DNA of 64,000 nucleotides from Isochrysis galbana. Taxonomy: Eukaryota > Haptophyta > Isochrysidales > Isochrysidaceae. The translations under genes were made by a program, and so were the position numbers. Positions 32,188 to 42,229 of the stretch are shown piece after piece (position 1 is the first letter of the stretch; every line of letters begins with the position of its first letter). Under the pieces are notes generated by a model that did not search any database, was not told the DNA's origin, and was given only the letters and a program-made list of their open reading frames with translations. Location: assembly GCA_018136815.1 (NCBI GenBank), contig CM030936.1, forward strand, positions 826,831 to 890,830, given 5' to 3'.

Positions 32188-32940
32188 TGTGTATGTGTCT
32201 ATTTGGTCATGTTGTCGCATTCGCGAATCGACACTCGTTAGGCTTCTCTCTTCTCTTCGTCGATCGGCATTTATCGTTATAATTCTCTCGTTCTCGTTCT
32301 CGGTCAAAAGCTTCGCTTGGACGCATAGGATCTTGGGTTGTGGAGCGCCCTCTCTCTTTCCCTCGAAGAGAAGGGAAGTTTCCCCACCTTTCTCCCTCCT
32401 AGGCGCCTCGCAACTAGGTTTAATTCGCTATCTTCTCCGCGGTTCTTTATCTACTTCTGGGGGCAATCAGGTTTAATTTGCAATCTCATCGCATCTCCCC
32501 CTTAGGCCCACCGCATCTCTCTCGTCTTATTCGATAAGTCTCTTGGAATCCTGTGCGGCAGGATTGCCCTTCGTTTCCGTTATGGTGCGATTCCCCTTCC
32601 AGACGGGATCGCCGACAGATCGCCTTCTGATCGTCGTCCGTCGTCGTCTGGCTGGAGTGTTTGGGTTTGATTTCAGTCGAGTTATGTGAGAAAGTCGTGG
32701 GGCGAGAGTCGGGGTGTTTTCCTGGGTGTCGTTGTCCGTCGTCCTGTCGTCAGTCGTCATCCGTCGTCGTTCTCGCTCTCGTCGCTCTCGCTCTCGTAAC
32801 ACTCATACCCTACAACCTCGCCTCGCCTCGCCAGCCCCTGCCACCACAGCCCTCCTCTCACTCACCCTCGCCTCTCGCCGCTCGCTCAATGTCGCTTTCG
32901 CCGCCGTCCTCGCCCTCGCTCAAGCCCGCCTGCCCGCCTT

Positions 32941-33059
32941 CCTCTGCTGACGGGCTTCAGCCCGTCAGCACCTCCGAACTCGTCTCCTCCGCCGCGCCTG
33001 CCGCCGGCATGGCCCCTTCCTCATTGCCCTCAGGCCCTATGGGCCATCACAATTCGTCA
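32941..33059 (+). repeat. Dispersed 120-bp repeat with a hairpin, copy 2
   Basis: Matches 9271-9395. It contains GCTGACGGGC TTCA GCCCGTCAGC, a perfect 10-bp stem with a four-base loop (32945-32968). It is followed by a repeated CTCATTGCCCTCAGGCCCTA block and a second small palindrome, GGCCCTATGGGCC. Confidence 0.85.
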
Positions 33060-33339
33060 CATGTAGTTGTTGATGGTATGTGTGGCGCGCGCAGCGCGCG
33101 CTTTAGCTCTGTACGCGTCTATCTGCTACCTGACTATGTGTGTGTGCGCACGCGCGTTTGCGTTTGCGCCTTAGAGGGGCCTATTAATACCTTATTAGTA
33201 GCTTTGGCAGTCACAGCTATGTACATAGATATAGATAATGGCTTGGGCACTATTAGCATTGAGGTAGATAGTGCGATTTGGAGGTAGATAGCCTAATATC
33301 TAGATAGTAGGCTAATATATTCTCAGCCTTATCTGCCAT

Positions 33340-34284
33340 GCACCATGCACGCCAGCATGCCGCATGCCGCGCGACGGCATGGCGGGCCCCTTATCCCTCA
33401 TGCGCGCACGGAGACTGCAGGCTGAGACTGTGGACCGCCGCCGACGCCGCGCCCGAGAGCGCCCGGCCGATCCCCACGTCCACGTCGTGCAACTCCTTGT
33501 TGGGCAGCTCGCGCTCGAGCTCGAGCTCGCACTGCTCGATCGTCCGAAGCCGGAGACCGCGCTCGCACCGAACCAGCGGTAACACATAGCACATAGCACG
33601 CTCGTCTATAGCCGCTGGCCGCTAGGTCTAGGTCGTCGTTTGTCGGTTGCCTCCATCAGCTATTAGCGATTAGCCATTAAGCCAATGGCTGTTAGCTGAT
33701 AGCACGGTCACGGCAATGCAGGATCAAGCTACGCGGAGTGCGTGTGTGGAGGGTATTGTTGTTTGTACGTGGTACCCTCCCTCGCAAACCCCAAGCAAGC
33801 CCCGGAGCTAATCGCTCATTGGGATTTTTGTGCCCATTCCCATTTGTACAAGATACAAGACTGTCGAGGCGGTAAATAATAAGGAGCCGCACATGTCTTC
33901 CGATCCATAGCAAGTTAATGATATCCTAGCCCCAATCAACAAACTTTCAACGTCCCGGATTTGGCATAGACCATTCTAGGCAAGTATATCGATACGCGAT
34001 ACTGAGGAAGAGTATGCAAAGGTCATGGTTATTTCAAAATTCTTAGACAAAAGCAACACCATCTCCACGACCACGATGATGTACTACGCAAAACATACGG
34101 AACAGTGCACGATGCGTATATCAAATCGTATGATGACCCGATGCTCACGTGTAGATGAGGGCCGACATGTAGCTGAGGGCCGACATGTAGGATGTAGGAT
34201 GAGGGCCGGCGCACAACGGCCACGACGGCCAATTGCATCTCATCTGCAATGGCTATAGGCTTCAGATGTGATATTTTCACACTG
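33340..34284. other. Intergenic, no supported gene
   Basis: 33370-33590 is GC-rich and open on both strands, with a minus frame that looks somewhat protein-like (LRTIEQCELELERELPNKEL), but no start, splice sites or family can be assigned. The rest shows short repeats (GAGGGCCGACATGTAG twice at about 34158-34190). Confidence 0.4.
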
Positions 34285-35727
34285 TCATTGAGCTATCGAC
34301 GCGCTTGCCCACTTAGCGGCATGGTAGACGGGCATGAGGACAGCAACCTGGCCGAGCACTACAAAGAACCCAAACTGCCCAAGCAGTCTCTCCTTATGGA
34401 ATGGCCAACGCCACGGAAACGAATCGCCCGAGAGCACGTTGAGGAGAAGCGCGAGCACGAGTGGGCCGTAAACCAATGTTAAAGGTGTGAGGATCTCAAG
34501 CGGGACACCTGCGATGGAGTCGCGCCGTGCCACGCCCTGATTTCGTACAAAGCCGTACCAACAAAGCAGCCACAATGCCATCCAAAACAACGTGTACACG
34601 GCGTGCGTCCAATGACTAGGAAGACCAAGGTATGAATCCCTCGCCCACACGGTAGAGGAACTCTTGTGAATATCCTTGACCGTGTGCGCTTGCCGTTCAG
34701 AGCCGGCCCCGCGATACACCTCGGACTTTCCCATCCTTTCTCGGAATGTGCCGCAGGCAAGGTCGATGAACCCAGACGATTGGGAACCATAGTTGCATTC
34801 GAATCGCTCATGATGCAAGTAGTGGTACTGATCCGCCTGAAAGTGGTCCTCCCAGCCTGAGTGGCCGCACGCCGGCGCAAGAGCTAGGTGTATGAAACAC
34901 CAAAGAAAGACGAGCGGCGAAAGCCCGCCCATGTAGAGGGAAGGGATGAATGCATTGCTGTAGTAGTACAAGTGCTCCACCGGGTGCATTGTGAGGCCGG
35001 AAAAGGGCTCGGGGTCAGCATTGCGGTGGTGCAGCGAGTGTACGAAGCGGTAGATAGCACGTATGTGGATGAAACGGTGCGCAATATAAAAATGAATGTC
35101 GCGCCAAATGGGCACGACCAGCAGTGCGATCGTGTTCCGCGCCAGGAGCGAGGGTGACACAAGGATCTCGTGCGCGCTGGCGTATGGCACAACGTGTGTG
35201 GCCCACAAGCGCATCATGACTGCCTCCCAGCATGTCCACTGAAGTACGCCGAGCGACCAGTACCATAGATTATGCGCCATATTACCGGCGGTCGGCCTCA
35301 CTCCCGGTCTGTACTCGCGCGACGCCCAGCCGGCCCAGTAGAGTCCAATGAAGAAGTAGCTGTAGTACGTGAACGCAACTACCGCGTTGATCGTGAAACG
35401 CGCGAGGAACCAGCGGAGCTCCCATCCTCTTGCGGCCGCGTCAAGGTCGTACGGCGTAATCGCGTGCATCGCAAGCGCGACCGCGAACCATGCGAGGTTT
35501 GGCGAGTAGAGGAAGTAGCGCATCGAGAGGATGGCAGACGCAGTTGCCCACACGCCTACTTGGCTCCGGTTGCTAGAGAAGCCCGGAGGGAGAGAGAGGT
35601 CGACCCACGTGGGGACGAAGCCGAAGAGACCCTTCTCGGGGTGCACGCCCGCCAGTCTGGCATAGGGCGAGCGCCGCCTCACGCCGTCTTCTCTCGATGG
35701 CGAAGCCGCCATCATCCCCCTCGCCAT
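34285..35727 (-). CDS. Fatty acid hydroxylase / sterol desaturase family membrane protein
   Basis: Intronless, 480 residues from ATG 35727 (MARGMMAAS). Further upstream the frame is a CT-repeat artefact. Members are di-iron oxygenases in ER or plastid membranes that hydroxylate or desaturate lipids such as sterols. Seen: hydrophobic spans at about 50-70, 75-92, 112-135, 195-215, 262-285, 385-405, 420-445 and 455-470, and the histidine boxes HFYIAHR (212-218), HSLHH (230-234), HPVEH (248-252) and HYLHH (302-306), which is the H...HR, H..HH, H..HH set that binds iron. The length exceeds the usual 260-330 residues because of N- and C-terminal membrane extensions. The specific substrate cannot be told from sequence alone. 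Confidence 0.88.
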   Translation of the reverse strand: MARGMMAASPSREDGVRRRSPYARLAGVHPEKGLFGFVPTWVDLSLPPGFSSNRSQVGVWATASAILSMRYFLYSPNLAWFAVALAMHAITPYDLDAAARGWELRWFLARFTINAVVAFTYYSYFFIGLYWAGWASREYRPGVRPTAGNMAHNLWYWSLGVLQWTCWEAVMMRLWATHVVPYASAHEILVSPSLLARNTIALLVVPIWRDIHFYIAHRFIHIRAIYRFVHSLHHRNADPEPFSGLTMHPVEHLYYYSNAFIPSLYMGGLSPLVFLWCFIHLALAPACGHSGWEDHFQADQYHYLHHERFECNYGSQSSGFIDLACGTFRERMGKSEVYRGAGSERQAHTVKDIHKSSSTVWARDSYLGLPSHWTHAVYTLFWMALWLLCWYGFVRNQGVARRDSIAGVPLEILTPLTLVYGPLVLALLLNVLSGDSFPWRWPFHKERLLGQFGFFVVLGQVAVLMPVYHAAKWASASIAQ

Positions 35728-35837
35728 CGGCGATGGGGCTCGGTCGCCCCTCCCGACGTCCCGGCCTGTCTCAAGAGAAGAGAAAAGGCGAGGGAGAGAC
35801 GAAAGAAGCGTGTGGAAGGAAAGGGGGGGGGGGGGGT

Positions 35838-35905
35838 CAGGCCCGCGGAGAGAGGAGAGAGGAGAGAGAGGAGAGAGAGGAGAGAGAGGAGAGAGGAGAG
35901 AGGAG
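35838..35905 (+). repeat. GAGAGAG tract upstream of the hydroxylase gene
   Basis: Repeated GGAGAGAGA units on +, hence CT on the coding strand, 110-180 bp before ATG 35727, preceded by a G run (35824-35836). Confidence 0.88.
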
Positions 35906-37045
35906 GGCTCCCCCCCCATCTCATCATCAGCCTCGCCTCCCTGCCCCCCCTTTCCCTTTCTTTCCCTTTTCGGGACGGAGGACGAAGCACAGGGCTTCTA
36001 GAGTAAGCTTTTAGGAGAGAACACGCCTTTTAGGAGAGGGCGTCGCAGCGTCCATATATAGCCTGCACCCATGAAGTACTACCGTGGCGCCATCAAAGTT
36101 AGCTGTTAGCTCTTCTCGGATCTCGTTGTCGGCGACGGTTAGGGCGTGCACACTCAATCCGCCGCGGAGGGGTAAGGGGGGGGGGAGGGGAGGGTGCCAG
36201 CAAGCTCGAAGCTCACGTTCATGCTCATGCTAATGCTCGTTAGCGACTGCTCTGATATGAGCTCCGGTATTAGAAGTCCAAGATCAAGAAGACCTCATTC
36301 ATTGGAGACGCGGAGACGAGGCTGACTTAGTGAATTTTCACCCTTAGAAGTTAAAAGGCGTGTTTGACCACCCTAAACCTAAACCTGGCCGAGCCCAAGT
36401 GGTCTTATTGCTCTGCGATCCAGATTGCGCAATTTGCAATTTGTGGGAGCGCGTGGCATGCTCGATGCTAGGTAGCCGATAAGTCGAAGAAAAGATCTTC
36501 AACGAATTTGTCGAGTTCGAGTTCATTCGTTGTGCTGTTGCACCCTTGACTCTTGAGCGTCGTCAAACGTCAAACGCGCTAGCGGCTAGCGGCTAGTGCT
36601 AGTGTGCTAGTGGTGTAGAGATTAGAGATTGAAGTGCTCTCTCGTCTCCCGGTCTCCCGGTGGGGGTACCACGTTGAGAATTGTAGTCTTGTAGAGCATC
36701 TTGTTGGCTAGCATCCCTAGCCGTACACCGGATGAGGCATGCACCAACCGCCAACCGCGCACACCCCCATCGCTCTGGGGTAGGGGCTCCGTTGCTCCGT
36801 TGCCGGTTGCCGATGAAGGCTACGGACCACAGCACTAAGATTATATTCGTACAGCAAGCGAAAAACTCTGACGGGGGGGGGGGGAAGCTCGCTCCCTCCT
36901 GGACGTCGGCGCCAACGGCCGCGCGCTCCCCTTGCCCTCGGCCCATCTATCCGCCTTTCGCTTACCTCACCCCGCTACGTCGACTCGCTCCGTCTTTTTT
37001 GCTCTCTCTCGCTCCTCTCCTCGCTCGCTCGGACCTTGAGGAGCG
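35906..37045. other. Intergenic, no gene seen
   Basis: Contains TTTTAGGAGAGAACACGCC repeats near 36010-36035 and a TTAAAAGGCGTGTTTGACCA block at 36352 that resembles the 3' part of family C. The last 60 bases are CT-rich and precede the LRRC46 ATG. Confidence 0.5.
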
Positions 37046-38038
37046 ATGGAGGCTGAGCTGGCGGCCGTTCCGGGGCGAGAGTTCATGCCGGCGGCACTGA
37101 TCGACTCCGAGGCGGAGCAGGAGGTGGACCCCGCGCCACCGCCTCCGCCGCCGCCGGTCAAACCTCGTCGGCTGACCATTCAGCTTATTGGGAAGAGCTC
37201 TCTTGATGGGGATGCCGCTGAACTAGCGTCTCTCGGCGTGGACGAGTATGCGGAGCGCGTGCTCGCACTCAATCGCCTTCGTCTGGGCCACCTCCAACTG
37301 GGATCCATGGATGGGCTGGACCCCTGCAACGCGGCCACACATGTTTACTTGCAGCACAATCTTATTACGGAGATTGAATCGTTAGAGTTCTTCTCGCAGC
37401 TACAATTTCTCGTGCTTTCCCACAACAAGTTGACGGAAGTCTCCGGTATTTCGCATCTATCGTCCCTCCTGCATCTGGATCTCTCACATAACCAGATCGA
37501 GGAAATTCGACAGCCGGTGGCAACTTTTCCGTCGTCCCTTGTGCATTTGAGCCTTGCGGCGAATCCGTGTGCCGGCCGTCGTGGTTATCGACAGGAAATG
37601 ATCGGAGCCCTAACTGGTTTGAAAAAATTGGATGATCTGACCATTCAGGCATGGGAAAGGGGCGCCATAGAGGAAGAAGATGACAGGGACGATGGTGACG
37701 AGGAGTCGGAAATTGCTGAGAGCGTAGCATCGGTAGACTCATCGGGGGTGCGAGACCGTGTAGAAGCTGCAGCGAACAGCGCTACTGAACACCGTCAAGT
37801 CACAAGCAGCGTAGATTCCGCTCAGGAGCTGTACGAAAGGGTCGCTGCGAGAAGTGGGGTGGCAGATATGCCGAACACTATGAGGTCGAAACTGGAGGAA
37901 ATTCGTGAGCGTTCTCGCCGCAGGCGGTTCGAGGCGTTGCAGGACACATCCATCGCCGATGCCATTGCGCTCATTGGGCGGGAGAGGCCGCGCCTGAATA
38001 AGGGGACGGGCCAAGGGGCTAAGATGCATGGCACGTGA
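37046..38038 (+). CDS. LRRC46: Leucine-rich repeat protein, LRRC46-like (axonemal)
   Basis: Intronless, 330 residues from ATG 37046. LRRC46 is a ciliary/flagellar LRR protein. Seen: a Pro-rich acidic start; a strand LTIQLIGKSSL, equivalent to the LITKRNL start of the LRR region; then about four leucine-rich repeats (about 70-190) including AATHVYLQHNLITEIESLEF, LQFLVLSHNKLTEVSGI and LLHLDLSHNQIEEI. The LRR cap FPSSLVHLSLAANPCAGRRG, then YRQEMIGALTGLKKLDDL, closely parallels the human protein. The C-terminal half is acidic (EEEDDRDDGDEESE), then basic and helical. Other small axonemal LRR proteins (DNAL1, LRRC23) are alternatives but lack the GYR cap pattern. Confidence 0.82.
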   Translation: MEAELAAVPGREFMPAALIDSEAEQEVDPAPPPPPPPVKPRRLTIQLIGKSSLDGDAAELASLGVDEYAERVLALNRLRLGHLQLGSMDGLDPCNAATHVYLQHNLITEIESLEFFSQLQFLVLSHNKLTEVSGISHLSSLLHLDLSHNQIEEIRQPVATFPSSLVHLSLAANPCAGRRGYRQEMIGALTGLKKLDDLTIQAWERGAIEEEDDRDDGDEESEIAESVASVDSSGVRDRVEAAANSATEHRQVTSSVDSAQELYERVAARSGVADMPNTMRSKLEEIRERSRRRRFEALQDTSIADAIALIGRERPRLNKGTGQGAKMHGT

Positions 38039-39010
38039 TTAAGAGAGGAAGACATCTTGCGACTGGTTTCGGCCCAGCCGTGGATGGATTTATTTTGCCG
38101 ACTTGTCGAAGCGATCAGCGGATGCGACGTGCGACGTGCCTGGTGGCATTGCTAGCAAAAGATAAAGGGCGTCGGCCTCGGCTGACGGTTTTCGTTTTCC
38201 TTTGTTTTCCTCCCACAAATACCTTGACTCGACGTGCGACCTGCCTTGTGGCATTGGCGACAGAAGGCGTCGGCTAACGGCCTTCGTTTCCCTTTATTTG
38301 CATGCCTCCTCGCTCGGCGTATGCACATAGTGTAGGCGCGCCACCAGGCTGCATTCGGCGCCCGCGGTTGTATTCACGCACACAACACACACGCCATGGC
38401 CATGGTGCCGCTCTCCGCCAAAGCATACGTTGACATTTGCAAAATGCTTTCAAGAGGGCCGCACATTGTGCTCTGTCTAGGCACGAACAAATTCCCCACA
38501 CTCCATATTCTATGTCATGAGTATGGACCTAGCTAACAGTGGTGCTGAGCGCACTCTCAAGCTAGCGACCCGCAACAACAACAGATCGCACGGCCCACAC
38601 TCCGCTCAAAAGCACCTCTCACCTACCTCAGTGACTACCTCCCACCCCTTGCTGCCTTAACCCTCTCGAATGTTGAGCGTCGCGTGCGCCGAATCATCTA
38701 TCGATTAAAAATGCAGAATGCCTCATATGAACCCTAGCGCTTCTATCTCTCAAACCTGGCCATGAGAGAGGCACATTATGCCTCACACCTTCACCATGCC
38801 AGGTACACTCTGCACACCGCTTCCAAAAGCCGAAAAGCACGCGCCTGACTTGCCGCCTTATGGCGCGGATGAAAGGTTCATCCAACTGCCGGCCTACAAG
38901 TCGTGCCGCCGATTCAAGCACCAATGGAGGCCATGTCCTCAGACGCGTGAAGGGAGTTTCATGTGGATACTTGCCCTGAAGTGAACATTCAGACATCAGC
39001 AGGCTTGGAA
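38039..39010. other. Intergenic, no gene seen
   Basis: A 40-50 bp duplicated block (CGACGTGCGACxTGCCTxGTGGCATTG) occurs at 38125-38155 and 38230-38260. No coding sequence is supported. Confidence 0.5.
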
Positions 39011-39568
39011 TTACTGTGGACGTTCCCACCATCGTAGCACCTTTGGGCTGTCGGGATCCTGTGCAGCACGCTGTTCAAGCTGTCGTCGTAGCTCGGGGTT
39101 ATTAGTACGGACCCAAGACTTTCGCTGCGTATTGCGTTGTGGCACGCCTCTTTCGTCGAGTCGGGTGACCGTAGAGGAAGTTGTGGAGAACGTGATGTAG
39201 TCTCCTGTGACCATTGCCCCCAGGAAGCCCAAAAAGCCAGCGATGCCCAAGAGGAGCAGAAAGGGAGCGGCGAGGGCAAAGATGACAGTTGCGATACCTG
39301 CAAGCATCGCTCCGCCGATGAGTGCAGCCAGAAGCCGCGCAGCAATCTCTGCAGGCCCAGGCTTGTACGGTGGCATTCGCTCGTAGTAGTACAAAGCCAT
39401 GGTGGCCGGGGGCGCGCTTCTCGCGGCGGCGATGGGCGCTGCGTGAAGCGGCGGTACCGTCGTTAGAGAGCACGCCAGCCTCGGCTGCACGCCCGGGGCC
39501 AGCCGCCACGCTGTGCCGGTGGGAAGCAGCAGCACGAGAGAGAGAGGAGTGAGAAGCGCTCGTAGCAT
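39011..39568 (-). CDS. Small membrane protein with bipartite plastid-type targeting signal
   Basis: 185 residues from ATG 39568 on the minus strand. The N terminus MLRALLTPLSLVLLLPTGTA is a clear signal peptide, followed by WRLAPGVQPRLACS, a basic, Ser-containing stretch that looks like the plastid transit part used in secondary-plastid algae. Residues about 85-135 contain two hydrophobic segments rich in Ala/Gly/Leu (LLAALIGGAMLAGIATVIF and LLLLGIAGFLGFLGAMV). The C terminus is basic and hydrophilic, ending KVLRWWERPQ. I do not recognise a family. A thylakoid or envelope membrane protein is the best guess from targeting alone. Confidence 0.72.
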   Translation of the reverse strand: MLRALLTPLSLVLLLPTGTAWRLAPGVQPRLACSLTTVPPLHAAPIAAARSAPPATMALYYYERMPPYKPGPAEIAARLLAALIGGAMLAGIATVIFALAAPFLLLLGIAGFLGFLGAMVTGDYITFSTTSSTVTRLDERGVPQRNTQRKSWVRTNNPELRRQLEQRAAQDPDSPKVLRWWERPQ

Positions 39569-39609
39569 CCGCCTTCCTTCCTTTTCCCTGACGGATCGAT
39601 CGATCGAGA

Positions 39610-39651
<42 letters not shown>

Positions 39652-40520
39652 ACCAGGGGGGGAGGGGGGGGGGGGTCTCGATCGGTCGGTGAAGTGTCCA
39701 GACAGAAAGAGACATATTGACGGGTAAATGAGTATAGAAATCTCCCATGTGTGATTGAGAGAAGAAGAGCGGGAGATAGAACAGAGACCCCCCATAATTT
39801 TTTGATAGTAGGGAGACTATTGTATTCCGAGAGAGAGAAAGAGAGAGAGAGAGCAACATGATGGATTGACTGCTTCTCTCTCTCTCTCTCTCTTCTCCTC
39901 TGCTTCGTCATTCATTGCCATCGTGATGACGTAGACGCAGGATCGCTTCTCCGCTATCCGTCGCCCTCTAAATAAGGTATTATTCGTGGGTGGGTTTGTG
40001 TTCGAGAGGGACGGAGGGAAGAGGGAGGGAAATATCGGAGGGAGGGAGGGAGGAGATACCGGAGGGAGGGAGGGAGATCCCTCCTTCCGGTACCGAATGA
40101 AGGCAAGCCGCCCTCGTCATCCTCCGGCCCTTCTTAACTATATCATCTAGCTAGTAGCTAGGCTCCTCCGACCCCTCCAGCCTCCAAGCCCCTCTCCGCC
40201 CTCCGGACGCTCCCGACCTCTCCGGACCCCTCGGCCCCTCACGCCTCACGGCTCAAAGCTCCTCCGGCCCTTCTAGCTTCTAGGCTCTAGGCTCCGATCC
40301 GGCCCCTTCTCCACACATCAATACACCAATAAGGCCCGCCCCATCCATCAGCTGCATTACGCACACTATAGTAGGGCGGTCAAACACTATTTTAATATAA
40401 ATGAGCATCAGTGCCACTACTCTCACTACTCACTAGTCATCTAGTCATTGTCGAGTCGAGCGGAGCCGGAGGGCTCTGAGCCACTCCGTCGCGAGCGGCA
40501 CCGGCGGCTAGCGCGGCGCT
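39569..40520. other. Intergenic with GA tracts
   Basis: A (GA)n tract at 39610-39651 lies 45-85 bp upstream of the membrane-protein start and is CT on the coding strand. A second is at 39829-39853. GGAGGGAGG words lie at 40015-40085. Runs of CTAGCT/CTCCGGCCC words lie at 40130-40320. No gene was found. Confidence 0.6.
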
Positions 40521-40530
40521 TTGGCCAGGC

Positions 40531-40603
40531 GGCTTGCCTTCATTTGGTCTCCTTTCACTCAGGGTTTCTTCCCCTCTCCGTGGGGACTCTCACCCTACCA
40601 TGA
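40531..40603 (-). repeat. Short dispersed repeat that follows the H4-like frame
   Basis: On the minus strand GAGGGGAAGAAACC, AAAGGAGACC and AAATGAAGGCAAGCCG match 51010-51071 on the plus strand. The repeat starts at the point where the histone-like reading frame loses similarity to H4, so it probably marks the insertion or rearrangement that cut the gene. Confidence 0.75.
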
Positions 40604-41224
40604 GCCCCCCCTCGTAGACCATCCCCGACATCCGCTTCACGCCACCCCGGCGCGCGAGGCGGCGAATCGCAGGGTTGGACACGCCGCGCAGGTTGTCGCG
40701 AAGCATCCGGCGGCGGTGAACCACAAAGGGGCCCTTGCCACGGCTGTAGACTGGGGGAGGCACCCGCGCCGGGGGACCCGGGCGACTGACGCCCGAGGGA
40801 CCGGCGCCCGAGGGACCGGCGCCAGAGGGACCGGCGCCAGAGGGACCCGCGCCCGAGGAGGAGGGGCGGGGGGGGGCCTTGCCGATGGAGGAACGGCTAC
40901 CGGGGCCCTTGCCCAGGTTGGATCGGACCCGGGCCATGCCCTTGCCCATGCCCTTGCCCATGCCGATCGGGCGGCCGGTGGCGGGGCCCTTGCCCATGCC
41001 GATGCCGATCGGGCGGCCGGTGGCGGGGCCCTTGCCCACTTGCCCATGCCGATGCCGATCGGGCGGCCGGTGGCGAAGCCCTTGCCCATGCCGATGCCGA
41101 TCGGGCGGCCGGTGGCGGAGCCCTTGCCCATGCCGATGCCGATTCGAGGACGATCCTCCGCCTCTTCCTCGCTCTCCTCGCCTTCTTCAGCATCGCGCTC
41201 GGTGCACTCGCCGTTCATGGCCAT
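40590..41224 (-). pseudogene. Divergent histone H4-like gene with repeat-extended N tail, broken
   Basis: From ATG 41224 the frame encodes an acidic leader ([20 protein letters not shown]), then tandem 14-residue units of the form [14 protein letters not shown] (42-bp repeats). Within the third unit an 8-bp duplication (about 41033-41048) shifts the frame. In the other frame the units continue, followed by a Gly/Pro/Ser linker and then [36 protein letters not shown]. This equals the helix 1 to helix 2 start of H4 ([33 protein letters not shown]), with substitutions. Similarity then stops at GGLMVG and a stop at 40590, so the rest of the histone fold (VFLENVIRDAVTYTEH region) is missing. Either this is a dead divergent H4, or a cryptic intron and assembly error hide the remainder. 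Confidence 0.8.
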
Positions 41225-42229
41225 GTGGTTCGTGAGTAGAGAAAGAGGGGGAGGGCGGGGAGTGAGGAGGGAGAGAGCGGAGAGCGAGCACGACACCGGG
41301 TTGATCCTTGATCGCTTGATGGTCGGAATTATTCACTTTAAAAAAGTTCTTTTATACGTCACCAGTTGTCGGCTTGCTTTGCACTACACTGCGCGCCTCG
41401 CGCCTCCGCCGCGTCTCGCGCCAAGAGATGCCTCGCGCCAAAATCACTTGCGTGGCAGAGTGCAATATGAATATAAATAGCTAAATATAAATAACATGAG
41501 ATATGTGCCCAAATATGTAGTACAGATGGTCTATAACCGTACATATGTTGGGGGAGGGCAATTTGGGCACCCAAATATGTCGCAGATTGTAGGGCCAAAA
41601 ATCTGCCCAAAAATGTAGAAAAATCTTTAAATATTCTGGCCTGGGCCTAGACGGCACAACGAGGGCAGACCTCGCTGGGGGAGCTGCGACCGAGGTATAA
41701 CAGAAGACGGACGACAATCGTGGAACGTTTGATGTCATCAAGCGAAAGTAGGAGAAGAGACGATATACCCATCAACGAGACCTTGAGAGTTAAAATAGCT
41801 CGCCGGCTAAAAGTAAAAGTCTGTCCTCGTATGGAATACGACAAAGAGACGTTGGGCCTCCTCAAAGCCCGGTTTAAGATCGATCCCTAGGAGTCCTTCT
41901 ATGAATTCGAAGATGGGCTCCGTAGCGATGCATAGAGCTATATGGGTAGAGCTCTCGGGGACTATACCGCAAAAAAGTTGGCCCCAACCTGAACATCTGA
42001 ACATGTTGACTCGCAACCTGAACATGTTCACTCCACGTTTTGTGGGATTTTCCCTTCCGGCCTCTCTAGGCTCCGGGTACCTCCGGACGCCTGCTAAGGC
42101 TCTAGCTCTAGCTCTAGCTCTAGGCCCCTCTAGCCTCTAGGCCCCTCCGGCCGCTCCCGGCCCTCACAAATATAAAATATATATATCCGCTGTAGGAAAC
42201 TGCACCTGCTGCAGCTAGCGAGAGGAACC
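41225..42229. other. Intergenic, no supported gene
   Basis: AT-richer island 41460-41640 with CCAAATATGT repeats (41510, 41571). CTAGCT runs at 42100-42140. The short frames (60-86 residues) lack recognisable features. Confidence 0.45.

Larger units (their letters stand above)
31512..33331 (+). mobile_element. hAT-family DNA transposon remnant with 8-bp TSD
   Basis: A 1820-bp element. The left end is TAAGGCTGTGAATAGG (31512) and the right end is TATTCTCAGCCTTA (to 33331), forming an imperfect terminal inverted repeat. TCTGCCAT flanks it at 31504-31511 and 33332-33339, an 8-bp TSD typical of hAT. Inside, 31994-32187 encodes a decayed hAT dimerisation segment. It also contains words such as ACTATGTACATAGATACAGATAGT in tandem at 31570-31625, and the 120-bp repeat at 32941-33059. 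Most of the transposase is missing, so this copy is not autonomous. A smaller relative with the same TIR lies at 45525-46409. Confidence 0.88.

Noticed and set aside
33391-33594. Small minus-strand gene with ELELERELPNKELHDVDVG
   Set aside because: No start, splice context or homology is recognisable, and all frames are open in this GC-rich stretch.
36352-40400. A 4-kb element bounded by TTTGACC(A/G)CCCTA blocks at 36360 and 40378 (inverted)
   Set aside because: The interval holds host genes (LRRC46, membrane protein), the similarity is only about 13-20 bp, and no target-site duplication was seen.
40521-41480. 319-residue + frame with repeated [14 protein letters not shown]
   Set aside because: It is the antisense of the H4-like N-tail repeats; the minus strand carries the recognisable histone core.
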